Source: an uncultured Eubacteriales bacterium
GTDB taxonomy: Bacteria; Bacillota; Clostridia; Peptostreptococcales; Anaerovoracaceae
DNA length: 30,891 bases
Direction: 5' to 3'
Assembly: GCA_900540145.1 (NCBI GenBank)
Contig: UQEW01000018.1
Coordinates: 1 to 30,891, forward strand
Shown: in pieces, positions 8,083-16,234 of the stretch
How positions within the stretch are numbered: position 1 is the stretch's first letter
Layout: each line of letters begins with the position of its first letter
Translations under genes and position numbers: made by a program
Notes under the pieces: generated by a model
What the model saw: only the letters and a program-made list of their open reading frames with translations
What the model was told of the DNA's origin: nothing
The model's database searches: none

Positions 8083-9444
8083 TTATAAATGAAAGCCTCG
8101 CTTTTGCTTAAACAGGCCTTCTAGGTCAGCGATATCGGATAAGAGACAGAATATAGTCACTTTGTCATCCTCTTCAATAACAGTATCACCATGAGGTATT
8201 ATTACCTGCTTGCCTCTGTGTATCGCAGCTATAATTACACCGTCAGGAAGTTCCAGTTCTCTTAAAGGAATATTGGTAAGCTGCATGTTGTCTGACGCGA
8301 TGATTTCCATTATTTCCGCCTGACCTTGAATTAACAGGGAAGAGATGATCTTCTTTGACCCTTGTATATATCTCAGAATCGTGCTGGCAATTATATCCAG
8401 AGGATTTAACGCCATATCTATCCCCATTTTTTCGATCAGATCCTTATAGCTTTCGCGGCTTACTTTTGAGATGACGTCTTCTATGCCGTGTTGTTTAGCC
8501 ATCAAAGCAAGCAGCAGATTTTCCTCATCAAAACCTGTAGCAGTTACAAACGCATCCATCTCATCAATGTTTTCTTCCTCTAATAAGCTTGTATCGGTAG
8601 CATCGCCATGGAGAACCATAACGTCGTCCAGGTGAGTGGAGAGATAGTAACAACGTTCTTTGCTTTTCTCTATAACTTTAACAGAAATTCCGAATTCTGC
8701 CAGTCTATGGGCAAGATAAAAGCCGGTCTTCCCTCCGCCGACTATCATTACCTTTTGCAGTTTGGTATATTTCCCTTTTTCGTGGACTTTGCGGTGAAGA
8801 GCAGATATTTCTGCTTTTTCTCCGATAAGGTATATGGTATCGTTACTTTCTATAACGGTTTTTCCATGAGGAATTATGATTTTACCGTTTCTTGATATGG
8901 CCACTATCAGCATAGACGGCAAAACTTTTTTCACATTTATCATGGGAAGACCTATGAGCTGTTTCATCTTTTTCACATGAAACTGTACAAGAGCCGTTTT
9001 GCCGCTGGTGAATATACCGTCATTTAATGTGTACTTTTCAACCAGATATTTATATATCTCCATAGTTATGGCCATATCGGGATTTACCAGATAATCTATG
9101 TGCATGGTATCTTTGATAAATTCCATCTGGTTCATATGCTCCGGATCTCTTACTCTGGCGATAACCTTGCTGCATCCGAGCTTTTTAGCAAAAGAAGCAA
9201 TTACGATATTTTTTTCATCTCTGTCTGTAGCGGCTAATAGAAAATCAAAAGAATCAATGCCGCATTCTTTTAAAAGAGAAATACTTTTACCGTTTCCGTT
9301 AACCACCATTACGTCCATCTGTTGTGAAATCTTATTGAGGATTTCTTCATCTTTATCTATAACTGTGATGGAATGGCCTCCTCCTAAGAGAGCAGATATA
9401 ACTTTTAATCCTAATTTACCTGCGCCTACAATGGCAACATTCAT
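8083..9444 (-). CDS. trkA: Trk system NAD(H)-binding regulatory subunit TrkA
   Basis: The 453-residue protein is a tandem of two RCK units, each with a Rossmann fold followed by a TrkA-C domain. The first nucleotide loop is GAGKLGLKV (about 7-15) and the second is GGGKTGFYLA (about 236-245). Each TrkA-C region carries the GKxIIPHGxTVIExxD pattern (about 201-216 and 412-427). The octameric ring gates TrkH according to NAD(H) or adenine nucleotide state; in Firmicutes the TrkA-C domain may also bind c-di-AMP. It is the first gene of a minus-strand operon with two trkH genes and a CBS gene. The start ATG at 9444 follows GAGAGGT. Confidence 0.95.
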   Translation of the reverse strand: MNVAIVGAGKLGLKVISALLGGGHSITVIDKDEEILNKISQQMDVMVVNGNGKSISLLKECGIDSFDFLLAATDRDEKNIVIASFAKKLGCSKVIARVRDPEHMNQMEFIKDTMHIDYLVNPDMAITMEIYKYLVEKYTLNDGIFTSGKTALVQFHVKKMKQLIGLPMINVKKVLPSMLIVAISRNGKIIIPHGKTVIESNDTIYLIGEKAEISALHRKVHEKGKYTKLQKVMIVGGGKTGFYLAHRLAEFGISVKVIEKSKERCYYLSTHLDDVMVLHGDATDTSLLEEENIDEMDAFVTATGFDEENLLLALMAKQHGIEDVISKVSRESYKDLIEKMGIDMALNPLDIIASTILRYIQGSKKIISSLLIQGQAEIMEIIASDNMQLTNIPLRELELPDGVIIAAIHRGKQVIIPHGDTVIEEDDKVTIFCLLSDIADLEGLFKQKRGFHL

Positions 9445-9500
9445 TTTTTTTACCTCTCATATAAAAATAAAAGACATTTTTGTGAAAATGCTGTATGATT

Positions 9501-9523
9501 ATTCTAGCACATATTCTAGCACA
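9501..9523. repeat. 11-bp tandem repeat in the trkA promoter
   Basis: ATTCTAGCACA occurs at 9501-9511 and again at 9513-9523, a 12-base period. On the minus strand each copy gives a TAGAAT hexamer, so the trkA promoter has two overlapping -10 candidates. It could equally be a tandem binding site. Confidence 0.6.
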
Positions 9524-9540
9524 ATAAAAAATCTTTGCAA
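9513..9540 (-). promoter_or_regulatory. Likely sigma-A promoter of the trk operon
   Basis: On the minus strand TTGCAA (9540-9535) and TAGAAT (9518-9513) are separated by 16 bases. This lies 69-96 bases upstream of the trkA start, in the region between divergent genes. Confidence 0.55.
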
Positions 9541-9574
9541 CACTTTTATAAAGGTTTTTAGGAGGGAAAAAATA

Positions 9575-10171
9575 TTGAAAATTAAAAGATTTGTAGGCGG
9601 CGGTCTGGAAAGTAATTGTTATATTATAAACAATACAAAAGGCCGGCATTGTTATGTGATAGATCCGGGATATGAGCCTGCCAGAATCATAAAATACATA
9701 GAATCCGATTCTTTAGAAGTAAAGGGAATAATTTTAACACACCATCATCATGACCATACGGGAGCAGCAGCAAGAGTAGCTGAACATTTCAGATGTCCTG
9801 TGATGATGAGCTTTACTGATTCTACAATGTACAAGGGCAGGGTAGATATTTATTTGGCAGACGGAGATGTCTTAGATATTGATGGCGAGCAATTGAAAAT
9901 AGTCATGACTCCGGGGCATACCCATGGTTCTATTTGCATCATTTCTGATTTGAGCAAGGTGGTGTTTACAGGGGATACCATATTTGATACTGACTTGGGA
10001 AGAACGGATTTGGAAGACGGCTCAGAGAAGGAGATGATAAGCTCTTGCAAAGAGGTAATCGATAAATGGCCCAATGAGTATCAAATATACCCGGGGCATG
10101 ACGGAAGTGCAACCATGAAGCAGGTAAGAACTTATAATACTGAATTTTTGCAATGCCTGGAGGTGAAATAG
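9575..10171 (+). CDS. Metallo-beta-lactamase-fold hydrolase (glyoxalase II-like)
   Basis: The 198-residue protein has the metal-binding motif THHHHDHTG (HxHxDH, about residues 55-63), then MTPGHTHGS, FTGDTIF and a YPGHDG motif near the end. These supply the remaining ligands of a two-metal site. The length and motif order fit the small YcbL/glyoxalase II-like hydrolases that act on thioesters or related substrates; the substrate cannot be told. The chosen start is TTG at 9575, preceded by AGGAGGG (9560-9566). The frame stays open far upstream, but that part is antisense to trkA. The stop overlaps the next gene's GTG by one base. Confidence 0.9.
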   Translation: MKIKRFVGGGLESNCYIINNTKGRHCYVIDPGYEPARIIKYIESDSLEVKGIILTHHHHDHTGAAARVAEHFRCPVMMSFTDSTMYKGRVDIYLADGDVLDIDGEQLKIVMTPGHTHGSICIISDLSKVVFTGDTIFDTDLGRTDLEDGSEKEMISSCKEVIDKWPNEYQIYPGHDGSATMKQVRTYNTEFLQCLEVK

Positions 10172-10992
10172 TGAAGATAAAACTTATAGCCCTCGACCTT
10201 GACGGTACTACTTTGGGAAAAAGCGGAATATCCGAAAAAACGGTCAGCGTCCTTGAAACTGCCATAAAAAGAGGAGTTCATGTGGTCATAGCCACAGGGC
10301 GGACTTTTACATCGCTGCCTAAAGATATATATAAAATAAACGGTCTTGAATACGTTATAAGTTCCAATGGCGCTCATATAACTTATCTGCCGGAAAACCG
10401 GGTAATATATTCCAACTGCGCTGACAGCACCGCCATAGAACATGTAGGCGAAATATTGGAAAAAAATCAACAATACCCTATAGAAGTGTTTACCGGCGGC
10501 AGAGCTTATATAGATGAAGCGGTTTATCGGGATTTGAAAGAAAACGGTTCGGATTATATGAACGTTAGTTACATAATGGAAACGAGGAATCCCGTACCGG
10601 GGATATATGACTTTTTAAGAAAATACAAGGATAATATTGAAAATATCAATATTCATTTCAGAGACCTCGGCGATAAAGCTCAATTCTGGCGGATTCTTGA
10701 AAAACAGCAGGGGATAACGGTAACATCGTCTGTTACTCATAATATTGAAATCGGGGGAGCAACCACAAGCAAAGCGGCGGCTATCGCATGGCTATGTTCT
10801 AAGGTGAATATAAAAGAAGAAAATGTCATGGCATGCGGCGACAGTCCCAACGATATGGCGATGATAAAAGCAGCAGGACTGGGTGTAGCCATGGCAAATG
10901 CCGAAGAACAGGTAAAAGACATTGCTGATTTCATCACGCTGTCCAACGAAGATGACGGTGTGGCGTATGCTATCAGAAAATTTGTATTATAA
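10171..10992 (+). CDS. HAD-superfamily phosphatase, Cof/YidA type
   Basis: The 273-residue protein has HAD motif I LDLDGTT (nucleophile Asp at about residue 9), motif II in VIATGRT, a large type-IIB cap, and motif IV GDSPNDMAMI near the C terminus. Such proteins dephosphorylate sugar phosphates, nucleotides or cofactors; the substrate is unknown. GTG at 10171 is chosen because GGAGGTG (10159-10165) is well placed and the start overlaps the preceding stop by one base. An in-frame ATG at 10153 lies inside the hydrolase gene with no ribosome site. It forms a two-gene unit with the hydrolase. Confidence 0.92.
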   Translation: MKIKLIALDLDGTTLGKSGISEKTVSVLETAIKRGVHVVIATGRTFTSLPKDIYKINGLEYVISSNGAHITYLPENRVIYSNCADSTAIEHVGEILEKNQQYPIEVFTGGRAYIDEAVYRDLKENGSDYMNVSYIMETRNPVPGIYDFLRKYKDNIENINIHFRDLGDKAQFWRILEKQQGITVTSSVTHNIEIGGATTSKAAAIAWLCSKVNIKEENVMACGDSPNDMAMIKAAGLGVAMANAEEQVKDIADFITLSNEDDGVAYAIRKFVL

Positions 10993-11003
10993 TGAAAAAC
11001 ATA

Positions 11004-11079
11004 TTGACTTTTTCTCAGTAAAGAGTTACGCTTATAAAGCGACCGATTCAACACTTTAACTAGATAAAATAATAAAGTG
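11004..11079 (+). promoter_or_regulatory. Weak promoter candidate and inverted repeat ahead of the ABC transporter
   Basis: TTGACT (11004-11009) with a poor -10 TACGCT (11027-11032) at 17 bases is the best promoter candidate; a TATAAA lies at 11033. CACTTTA (11052-11058) and TAAAGTG (11073-11079) form a 7-bp inverted repeat between it and the start codon. No known riboswitch is recognised. Confidence 0.35.
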
Positions 11080-11117
11080 GGCACATATTATTTAATTGAG
11101 AAGAAGGAGAATTAAAA

Positions 11118-11942
11118 ATGAAGAAGAAACTGATCGCATTGATGATGATATTGGTAATGGTACTGTCCCTCGGACTTTTGACAGGCTGCGGAGGAAATGA
11201 TCAAGAGTCTGAGACTGACGGAACAGATACTCTCGTAGTTGGTCTTGATGACAGTTTTCCGCCTATGGGATTTAGAGATGAGGAAGGTAATCTTATAGGA
11301 TTTGATATAGATCTTGCCAAAGCTGTAGGAGAAGAACTGGGTATGACTGTGGAGTTTAAGGCTATAGATTGGAAAGCAAAGGAAGCTGAACTGAAAGCCG
11401 GGACGGTGGACTGCCTGTGGAACGGCATGTCGGTGACTCCTGAAAGAATAGAAGGCATGGCTCTTACTTATAAGTATCTCAACAACAAGATCGTTTTAAT
11501 GGCACTGGCTGATTCAGACCTTGATGTTACTTCAGCTGAACAGCTGGCAGACCTTAAGATAGGAACTCAAGCAGGCTCAGCAGCCCTTGAAATGCTTCAG
11601 GCCAATGAGGCATACGATTCCTTCAAGGATAATATCAGCGAATACGATAAATACGATACAGCTATCATGGATTTGAAGGCCGGAAGAGTGGACGTTATCG
11701 CTGTGGACCAGGTGCTTGGCGAATACACCAACAACAACCTGGGAGGAGAAATGAAGGAATGCACTTATTCTCTGGGCGACGATTACTATACTATAGGCTG
11801 CGCAGCTGATAATACAGAATTGAGAGATAAGATTAACGAAACGCTCAAGACTCTCATTGACAACGGAACTGCTTCTGAAATCAGTGAAAACTGGTTCGGC
11901 AGAGATATAATGGTATATGAACCTGTAGAAGGTGAGGAATAA
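11118..11942 (+). CDS. Amino-acid ABC transporter substrate-binding lipoprotein
   Basis: The 274-residue protein opens with a lipoprotein signal ending in LTGC (lipidated cysteine at about residue 24). A family-3 periplasmic-type binding fold follows. Recognisable features are VVGLDDSFPPMGFRDEEGN, IGFDIDLAKAVGEELG, WNGMSVTPERIE, the hinge GTQAGSAA, and DVIAVDQV. These proteins catch polar amino acids such as Gln, Glu, Arg or cystine outside the membrane; the specific ligand cannot be assigned. The ATG follows AGAAGGAG. The permease gene begins 27 bp downstream and the ATPase follows, a complete importer operon. Confidence 0.93.
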   Translation: MKKKLIALMMILVMVLSLGLLTGCGGNDQESETDGTDTLVVGLDDSFPPMGFRDEEGNLIGFDIDLAKAVGEELGMTVEFKAIDWKAKEAELKAGTVDCLWNGMSVTPERIEGMALTYKYLNNKIVLMALADSDLDVTSAEQLADLKIGTQAGSAALEMLQANEAYDSFKDNISEYDKYDTAIMDLKAGRVDVIAVDQVLGEYTNNNLGGEMKECTYSLGDDYYTIGCAADNTELRDKINETLKTLIDNGTASEISENWFGRDIMVYEPVEGEE

Positions 11943-11969
11943 TAGAGCAATAATAAAGGAGATAAATAA

Positions 11970-12632
11970 ATGATGGAAAGAATCGGAGAATTCTTGCCAT
12001 TTATGCTCGAGGGTTCGGTAACTACAGTACAAGTGTTTGTGATAACACTTGTACTGTCGCTTCCTCTGGGGCTTCCTTTAGCCCTGGGGAGCAACAGCCG
12101 GTTTAAACCCTTGAGCTTTTTGTGCAAGATATACATATGGATATTCAGAGGAACTCCGCTGATGCTTCAGCTATGGTTTTTCTACTTCTTCTTCCCTTTT
12201 TATTTTGATATAACACTGGATGCTTTTACGACGGCAATCGTTACATATGTACTGAATTACGCAGCATATTTCGCTGAAATATACAGAGGAGGCATCAACA
12301 GCATAGACAAAGGACAGTATGAAGCGGCCTATGCTTTGGGACTATCCAACAGGCAGACTTTATTCGACATCATATTGCCGCAGACCATGAAAGCGACGCT
12401 GCCGCCTATCGTAAACGAGGCTATAACTCTCGTAAAGGATACGGCTTTAGTCTCTGCATTGTCAGTAGTAGACTTGATGAAAGCTACCAATAGCGCAGTA
12501 AACAGAATGACCAGCCTGGAACCTTTCTTTTATGCTGCTGTAATATATCTCATCATGACCTTTATATTGACATTGGTGGCCGGAAGATTGGAAAAATATT
12601 TCTCCAGGTATGATGCTAAGGAGGAATGGTGA
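11970..12632 (+). CDS. Amino-acid ABC transporter permease
   Basis: The 220-residue HisM/GlnP-type permease has about five membrane helices. It contains RGTPLMLQLW near the middle and the EAA loop EAAYALGLSNRQTLFDIILP (about 117-136), which contacts the ATPase. The ATGATG at 11970 lies behind AAAGGAG. Codons 19-30 contain a perfect 14-bp inverted repeat (12024-12057). The TGA overlaps the preferred ATPase start by one base. Confidence 0.93.
   Translation: MMERIGEFLPFMLEGSVTTVQVFVITLVLSLPLGLPLALGSNSRFKPLSFLCKIYIWIFRGTPLMLQLWFFYFFFPFYFDITLDAFTTAIVTYVLNYAAYFAEIYRGGINSIDKGQYEAAYALGLSNRQTLFDIILPQTMKATLPPIVNEAITLVKDTALVSALSVVDLMKATNSAVNRMTSLEPFFYAAVIYLIMTFILTLVAGRLEKYFSRYDAKEEW
12024..12057 (+). 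repeat. Perfect 14-bp inverted repeat inside the permease gene
   Basis: ACAGTACAAGTGTT (12024-12037) is the exact reverse complement of AACACTTGTACTGT (12044-12057), with a six-base loop TGTGAT. It would form a very stable mRNA hairpin about 54 bases into the permease coding sequence. Confidence 0.9.
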
Positions 12633-13327
12633 TGGAAAACAAAATATTGGAGATGAAGAATATCGTAAAAAAATACGGAGATTTCATTGCAGTAGATAAT
12701 GTGAATTTTTCCATGCAAAAAGGCGAAATTGTTGCTATTATCGGGCCTTCCGGCTCGGGTAAAAGCACTCTCTTAAGATGCATAAACGGACTTAACAGCG
12801 TTACTTCAGGAGAGATAGACCTTAAAGGCACCACAGGAATGGTATTTCAGCATTTCAACCTTTTTCCTCACATGACATGTAAGGAAAATATAACATATGC
12901 GCCTATAAAGGTAAAAAAAGAAAACAAAGAGCAAGCCAACAGGAAGGCGAAAGAATTGTTAAAACTGGTCGGTCTGGAAAACAAAGCCGACGTATATCCT
13001 GCGCAGATATCCGGAGGACAGAAACAGAGAATTGCCATCGCCAGGGCCTTGGCCATGAATCCGGACCTGATGCTCTTTGATGAACCGACTTCTGCCCTTG
13101 ATCCCGAAATCACAGGCGAGGTGCTCAACGTAATGAAAAAGCTTGCCCAAAGCCATACTACGATGATAGTAGTCACCCATGAGATGGGCTTCGCCAGAGA
13201 AGTGGCAGACAGAGTAGTTTTTATGGATAACGGCGTCATAGTCGAGGAGGGTACTCCGGAAGATATCTTTGAAAATCCCAAGAGCGAAAGGTTGGTGTCG
13301 TTTCTCAGTTCAATGCTGAGAGCATGA
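12632..13327 (+). CDS. Amino-acid ABC transporter ATP-binding protein
   Basis: The 231-residue protein has Walker A GPSGSGKST (about 38-46), Q-loop VFQHFNLFPH (about 71-80), signature ISGGQKQR, Walker B LMLFDEPTSALDPE and H-loop VVTHEM, as in GlnQ/HisP. An ATG at 12626 lies only one base after AAGGAGG (12618-12624). The ATG at 12632 is seven bases away and overlaps the permease stop by one base, so I prefer it. The stretch between the SGE turn and the Q-loop is about 14 residues shorter than in E. coli GlnQ, and the usual 'DPK...RQ' segment is absent. The frame is intact, so this is a genuine short variant. Confidence 0.93.
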   Translation: MENKILEMKNIVKKYGDFIAVDNVNFSMQKGEIVAIIGPSGSGKSTLLRCINGLNSVTSGEIDLKGTTGMVFQHFNLFPHMTCKENITYAPIKVKKENKEQANRKAKELLKLVGLENKADVYPAQISGGQKQRIAIARALAMNPDLMLFDEPTSALDPEITGEVLNVMKKLAQSHTTMIVVTHEMGFAREVADRVVFMDNGVIVEEGTPEDIFENPKSERLVSFLSSMLRA

Positions 13328-13421
13328 TGAATTTGAGACAACTTGAATTTCTTTCAAATTTATTAACTTTCTCTTATATATTGTCTTTTTTTAACAAAAG
13401 TATAAACAAATATGCAATAAT

Positions 13422-13486
13422 AACTTTGACAGGAACGATAAAGCTTTAAAATATATTTTAAAGTTTGGCTTGTCAAAGTTTTTTTT
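13422..13486 (+). terminator. Terminator after the ABC transporter operon
   Basis: AACTTTGACA (13422-13431) pairs with TGTCAAAGTT (13471-13480), followed by eight T (13479-13486). An AT-rich palindrome around CTTTAAAATATATTTTAAAG (13444-13463) forms an inner second stem. Confidence 0.85.
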
Positions 13487-13497
13487 AGAAAAATAGG

Positions 13498-13527
13498 TTG
13501 ACAGTGTACTACGTGTTATAGTACACT
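13498..13527 (+). promoter_or_regulatory. dlt promoter with overlapping operator
   Basis: The -35 is TTGACA (13498-13503) and the best -10 is TACACT (13522-13527) at 18 bases. A perfect inverted repeat, AGTGTACTA (13503-13511), seven-base spacer, TAGTACACT (13519-13527), fills the spacer and the -10. This placement fits a repressor dimer blocking RNA polymerase. The sequence resembles sites bound by YtrA-type GntR regulators, but that link is from memory and unproven. No regulator gene adjoins. Confidence 0.65.
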
Positions 13528-13572
13528 TATTGTGAAATCAGAACTAGTCGCAATTTATAAGGGGGTATAAAT

Positions 13573-15069
13573 ATGGTTTTGAAAAATTCAGTTTTGGAGA
13601 TTATAGAAAAAATTGCAGAAATATATCCGGAAAGGATAGCTGTACAATCTTCGGGGGATACCATTACTTACAGACAGCTTTGGCAGCAGTCAGATAAAAT
13701 AGCTGCAAATCTGCAGTCAAAATTACAAGATGATAAAAGACCTGTAATGGTATACGGCCATAAAAATCCACACATGATAACATGCTTTTTAGGTTGCGTT
13801 AAATCCGGAAGGGCGTATTGCCCTGTGGACATTTCTATGCCTCAAAACAGGATAGAAGATATAGCCGATAAGATTGGAAACAGTATTATTTTGGCTACTG
13901 AACCTTTTTCCTTAAGCGGCTTTGATGTGATCGATGTTCAAAATATATTATCATGTAAAGAAGAAATAAAACCTTATAGTAAGGCAGTTTCATCAGAAGA
14001 TACATTTTATATCATCTTTACTTCAGGAAGCACAGGAAAGCCCAAAGGCGTTCAAATTTCAGCAGATAACTTGAAGAATTTTTTGGGATGGTCTAAAGAA
14101 CTTATAGACAGTGCGCTTTCTGATAAAGAAAGAAACGGCGTATTTATCAATCAGGCTCCGTTCTCTTTTGATTTATCAGTTATGGACCTCTATAATTCTC
14201 TTATTTCAGGCGGCACACTGTTGTGTCTTGATAAAAAACTTCAGTCAGACACAGCAGCTATGTTTGAGTATATGAAAAACGGCAAAGCTGAAACATGGGT
14301 ATCAACGCCTTCTTTTGCAGATATGTGTTTGGCGGATCCTTACTTCAACGGAGAAAATTTTGCGGATTTAAAATTGTTTTTATTCTGTGGGGAAAGACTG
14401 ACAAAAGAAACTGCGGGGAAATTAATGGAAAGATTTCCTAACGCTAAAGTTATCAATACTTATGGACCTACGGAATCCACAGTTGCAATTACGTCCGTAG
14501 AAATAACAAATGAAATGTTGAATGCTGAAGATTCTCTTCCTATAGGAAAACCTAAAGAAGGTACAGAAATCATATTTGACGGAGAAGAAATAATCATCAC
14601 GGGAGATACTGTTGCTAAAGGATATTTTATGGATAAGGAGAAAACAGAAAAATCGTTCTTTGATATAAAATGTTCAGACGGAACTTATAAAAAAGCTTAC
14701 AGAACGGGGGACAGCGGTTATCTGAAAAACGGATATTATTATTGCGGAGGAAGGATAGATCTTCAGGTAAAACTTCATGGATACAGAATAGAACTGGGAG
14801 ATATAGAATCCAATTTAATGGATATTCCATATGTTCAGCAAGCATGTGTAGTACCCAGATATGATGGAGAAAAAATAAGACATTTAGTGTCTTTTATCAA
14901 AGCGCCTTCTCTTGAAGGTTCTTTCAAGGATGGAAGGAATTTAAGAAACATGCTTAAAGAAAAACTGCCGGCTTACATGGTGCCTAAAAATATTATTTTT
15001 GTAGATGAAATGCCTATGACAGCCAATGGTAAAATGGATAGGAAAAAGTTGGAGGGGATGTTGGCATGA
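13573..15069 (+). CDS. dltA: D-alanine--D-alanyl carrier protein ligase
   Basis: The 498-residue adenylating enzyme activates D-Ala with ATP and loads it on DltC. The adenylation motifs are in order: FTSGSTGKPKGVQIS (about 150-164), NTYGPTEST, YRTGDSGY, GRIDLQVKLHGYRIELGDIE and the C-terminal NGKMDRKKL with the catalytic lysine. The length is normal for DltA. The ATG follows AAGGGGG. It is the first gene of the dlt operon and overlaps dltB by four bases (ATGA). Confidence 0.95.
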   Translation: MVLKNSVLEIIEKIAEIYPERIAVQSSGDTITYRQLWQQSDKIAANLQSKLQDDKRPVMVYGHKNPHMITCFLGCVKSGRAYCPVDISMPQNRIEDIADKIGNSIILATEPFSLSGFDVIDVQNILSCKEEIKPYSKAVSSEDTFYIIFTSGSTGKPKGVQISADNLKNFLGWSKELIDSALSDKERNGVFINQAPFSFDLSVMDLYNSLISGGTLLCLDKKLQSDTAAMFEYMKNGKAETWVSTPSFADMCLADPYFNGENFADLKLFLFCGERLTKETAGKLMERFPNAKVINTYGPTESTVAITSVEITNEMLNAEDSLPIGKPKEGTEIIFDGEEIIITGDTVAKGYFMDKEKTEKSFFDIKCSDGTYKKAYRTGDSGYLKNGYYYCGGRIDLQVKLHGYRIELGDIESNLMDIPYVQQACVVPRYDGEKIRHLVSFIKAPSLEGSFKDGRNLRNMLKEKLPAYMVPKNIIFVDEMPMTANGKMDRKKLEGMLA

Positions 15070-16217
15070 TTCTATTCGGTGAACTATACTTCTTTGTTTG
15101 CGCCGGTTTGCTGCTGATTCCTGCTTTGGTTCTGGGCATAATGGAGAAACCTATAAAATATTATGGCTTTTTTGTAACTATAGTTTTTATATTATTGGCT
15201 CTTTGGAACAAACCGACGGAAATTTTTTATATGGCTGGTTATTTGATTTTCCAGTTTATAATAATAACTTTGTTCCTCCGGATAAGACTGGCAAAGGGGA
15301 GAACGCGATGTTGGTTTTGGACTTTTATAACGTTATCATTGGCACCCCTTGTATTGTATAAGATAGCTGGACTGTTTGAAATAAGCATACTGGGATTTAT
15401 GGGCATATCTTACATGACCTTTAAGTCTCTTCAGGTGATAATAGAGATACATGACGGCCTTATCAAGGAATGTAAGCCATTTGAATTCATATATTTTCTG
15501 ACTTTTTTTCCGGCTGTTTTGTCAGGCCCTATAGATAGAAGCAGAAGATTTAATGAAGATCTGGCTTTAGTGAGACCAAGAGAACAGTATCTCGACCTTG
15601 TAGGCGCAGGGCTGTTCAAGATTTGCCAAGGCCTTGTATATAAATTTGTTTTGGCTCAAGCTGTATATCAGGCCATAACATATTTAGGCATGGAAGGTGG
15701 GTGGTACTCCAACGCAATATACTTATATTCATATGGATTTTATCTGTTTTTCGATTTCGCAGGATATAGCCTTATGGCCATCGGTACCAGCTACATATTA
15801 GGAATAATTACGCCTAGGAACTTCAGAGAACCTTTTCTCAGCATAGATATAAAAGATTTTTGGGACAGATGGCATATAACCCTTTCATACTGGTTCAGAG
15901 ACTTTGTGTTCAGCAGGTTCATGATGGCATCAATGAAAGGAAAATGGTTTAAGAGCAAACTTACCGGAGCATCCATCGGCTTCATGGTAAATATGCTGCT
16001 GATGGGATTGTGGCATGGACTTACATATAGTTATATACTTTATGGTCTATATCACGGAGTGTTGCTTGCAATAACAGAGATATATCAAAAAAAATCAAAA
16101 TTCTATAAAAAGCATAAAAAAGAAAAATGGTATAAGATTGTCAGCTGGTTTATAACTTTTAACTTGGTGATGTTTGGATTCTTCATCTTTTCGGGAAGAT
16201 TCCTTGAAATAATTTAA
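15066..16217 (+). CDS. dltB: D-alanyl transfer membrane protein DltB (MBOAT family)
   Basis: The 383-residue multi-helix protein has the MBOAT hallmark near the C terminus, with the catalytic His in LLMGLWHGLTYSYILYG. Other family segments are PAVLSGPIDRSRRF, FFDFAGYSLMAIG and IKDFWDRWHITLSYWFRDFV. It moves D-Ala from DltC across the membrane toward teichoic acids. The start overlaps dltA by four bases. Confidence 0.95.
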   Translation: MILFGELYFFVCAGLLLIPALVLGIMEKPIKYYGFFVTIVFILLALWNKPTEIFYMAGYLIFQFIIITLFLRIRLAKGRTRCWFWTFITLSLAPLVLYKIAGLFEISILGFMGISYMTFKSLQVIIEIHDGLIKECKPFEFIYFLTFFPAVLSGPIDRSRRFNEDLALVRPREQYLDLVGAGLFKICQGLVYKFVLAQAVYQAITYLGMEGGWYSNAIYLYSYGFYLFFDFAGYSLMAIGTSYILGIITPRNFREPFLSIDIKDFWDRWHITLSYWFRDFVFSRFMMASMKGKWFKSKLTGASIGFMVNMLLMGLWHGLTYSYILYGLYHGVLLAITEIYQKKSKFYKKHKKEKWYKIVSWFITFNLVMFGFFIFSGRFLEII

Positions 16218-16234
16218 AAACGGAGGGTAAAAAA

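Noticed and set aside
9098..9574. 159-codon upstream extension of the metallo-hydrolase frame
   Set aside because: It is antisense to trkA. The AGGAGGG followed by TTG at 9575 gives a start that matches the family N terminus.
13346..13360. CodY-box-like sequence AATTTCTTTCAAATT
   Set aside because: It has about four mismatches to AATTTTCWGAAAATT and lies between the ABC operon and its terminator, not at a promoter.
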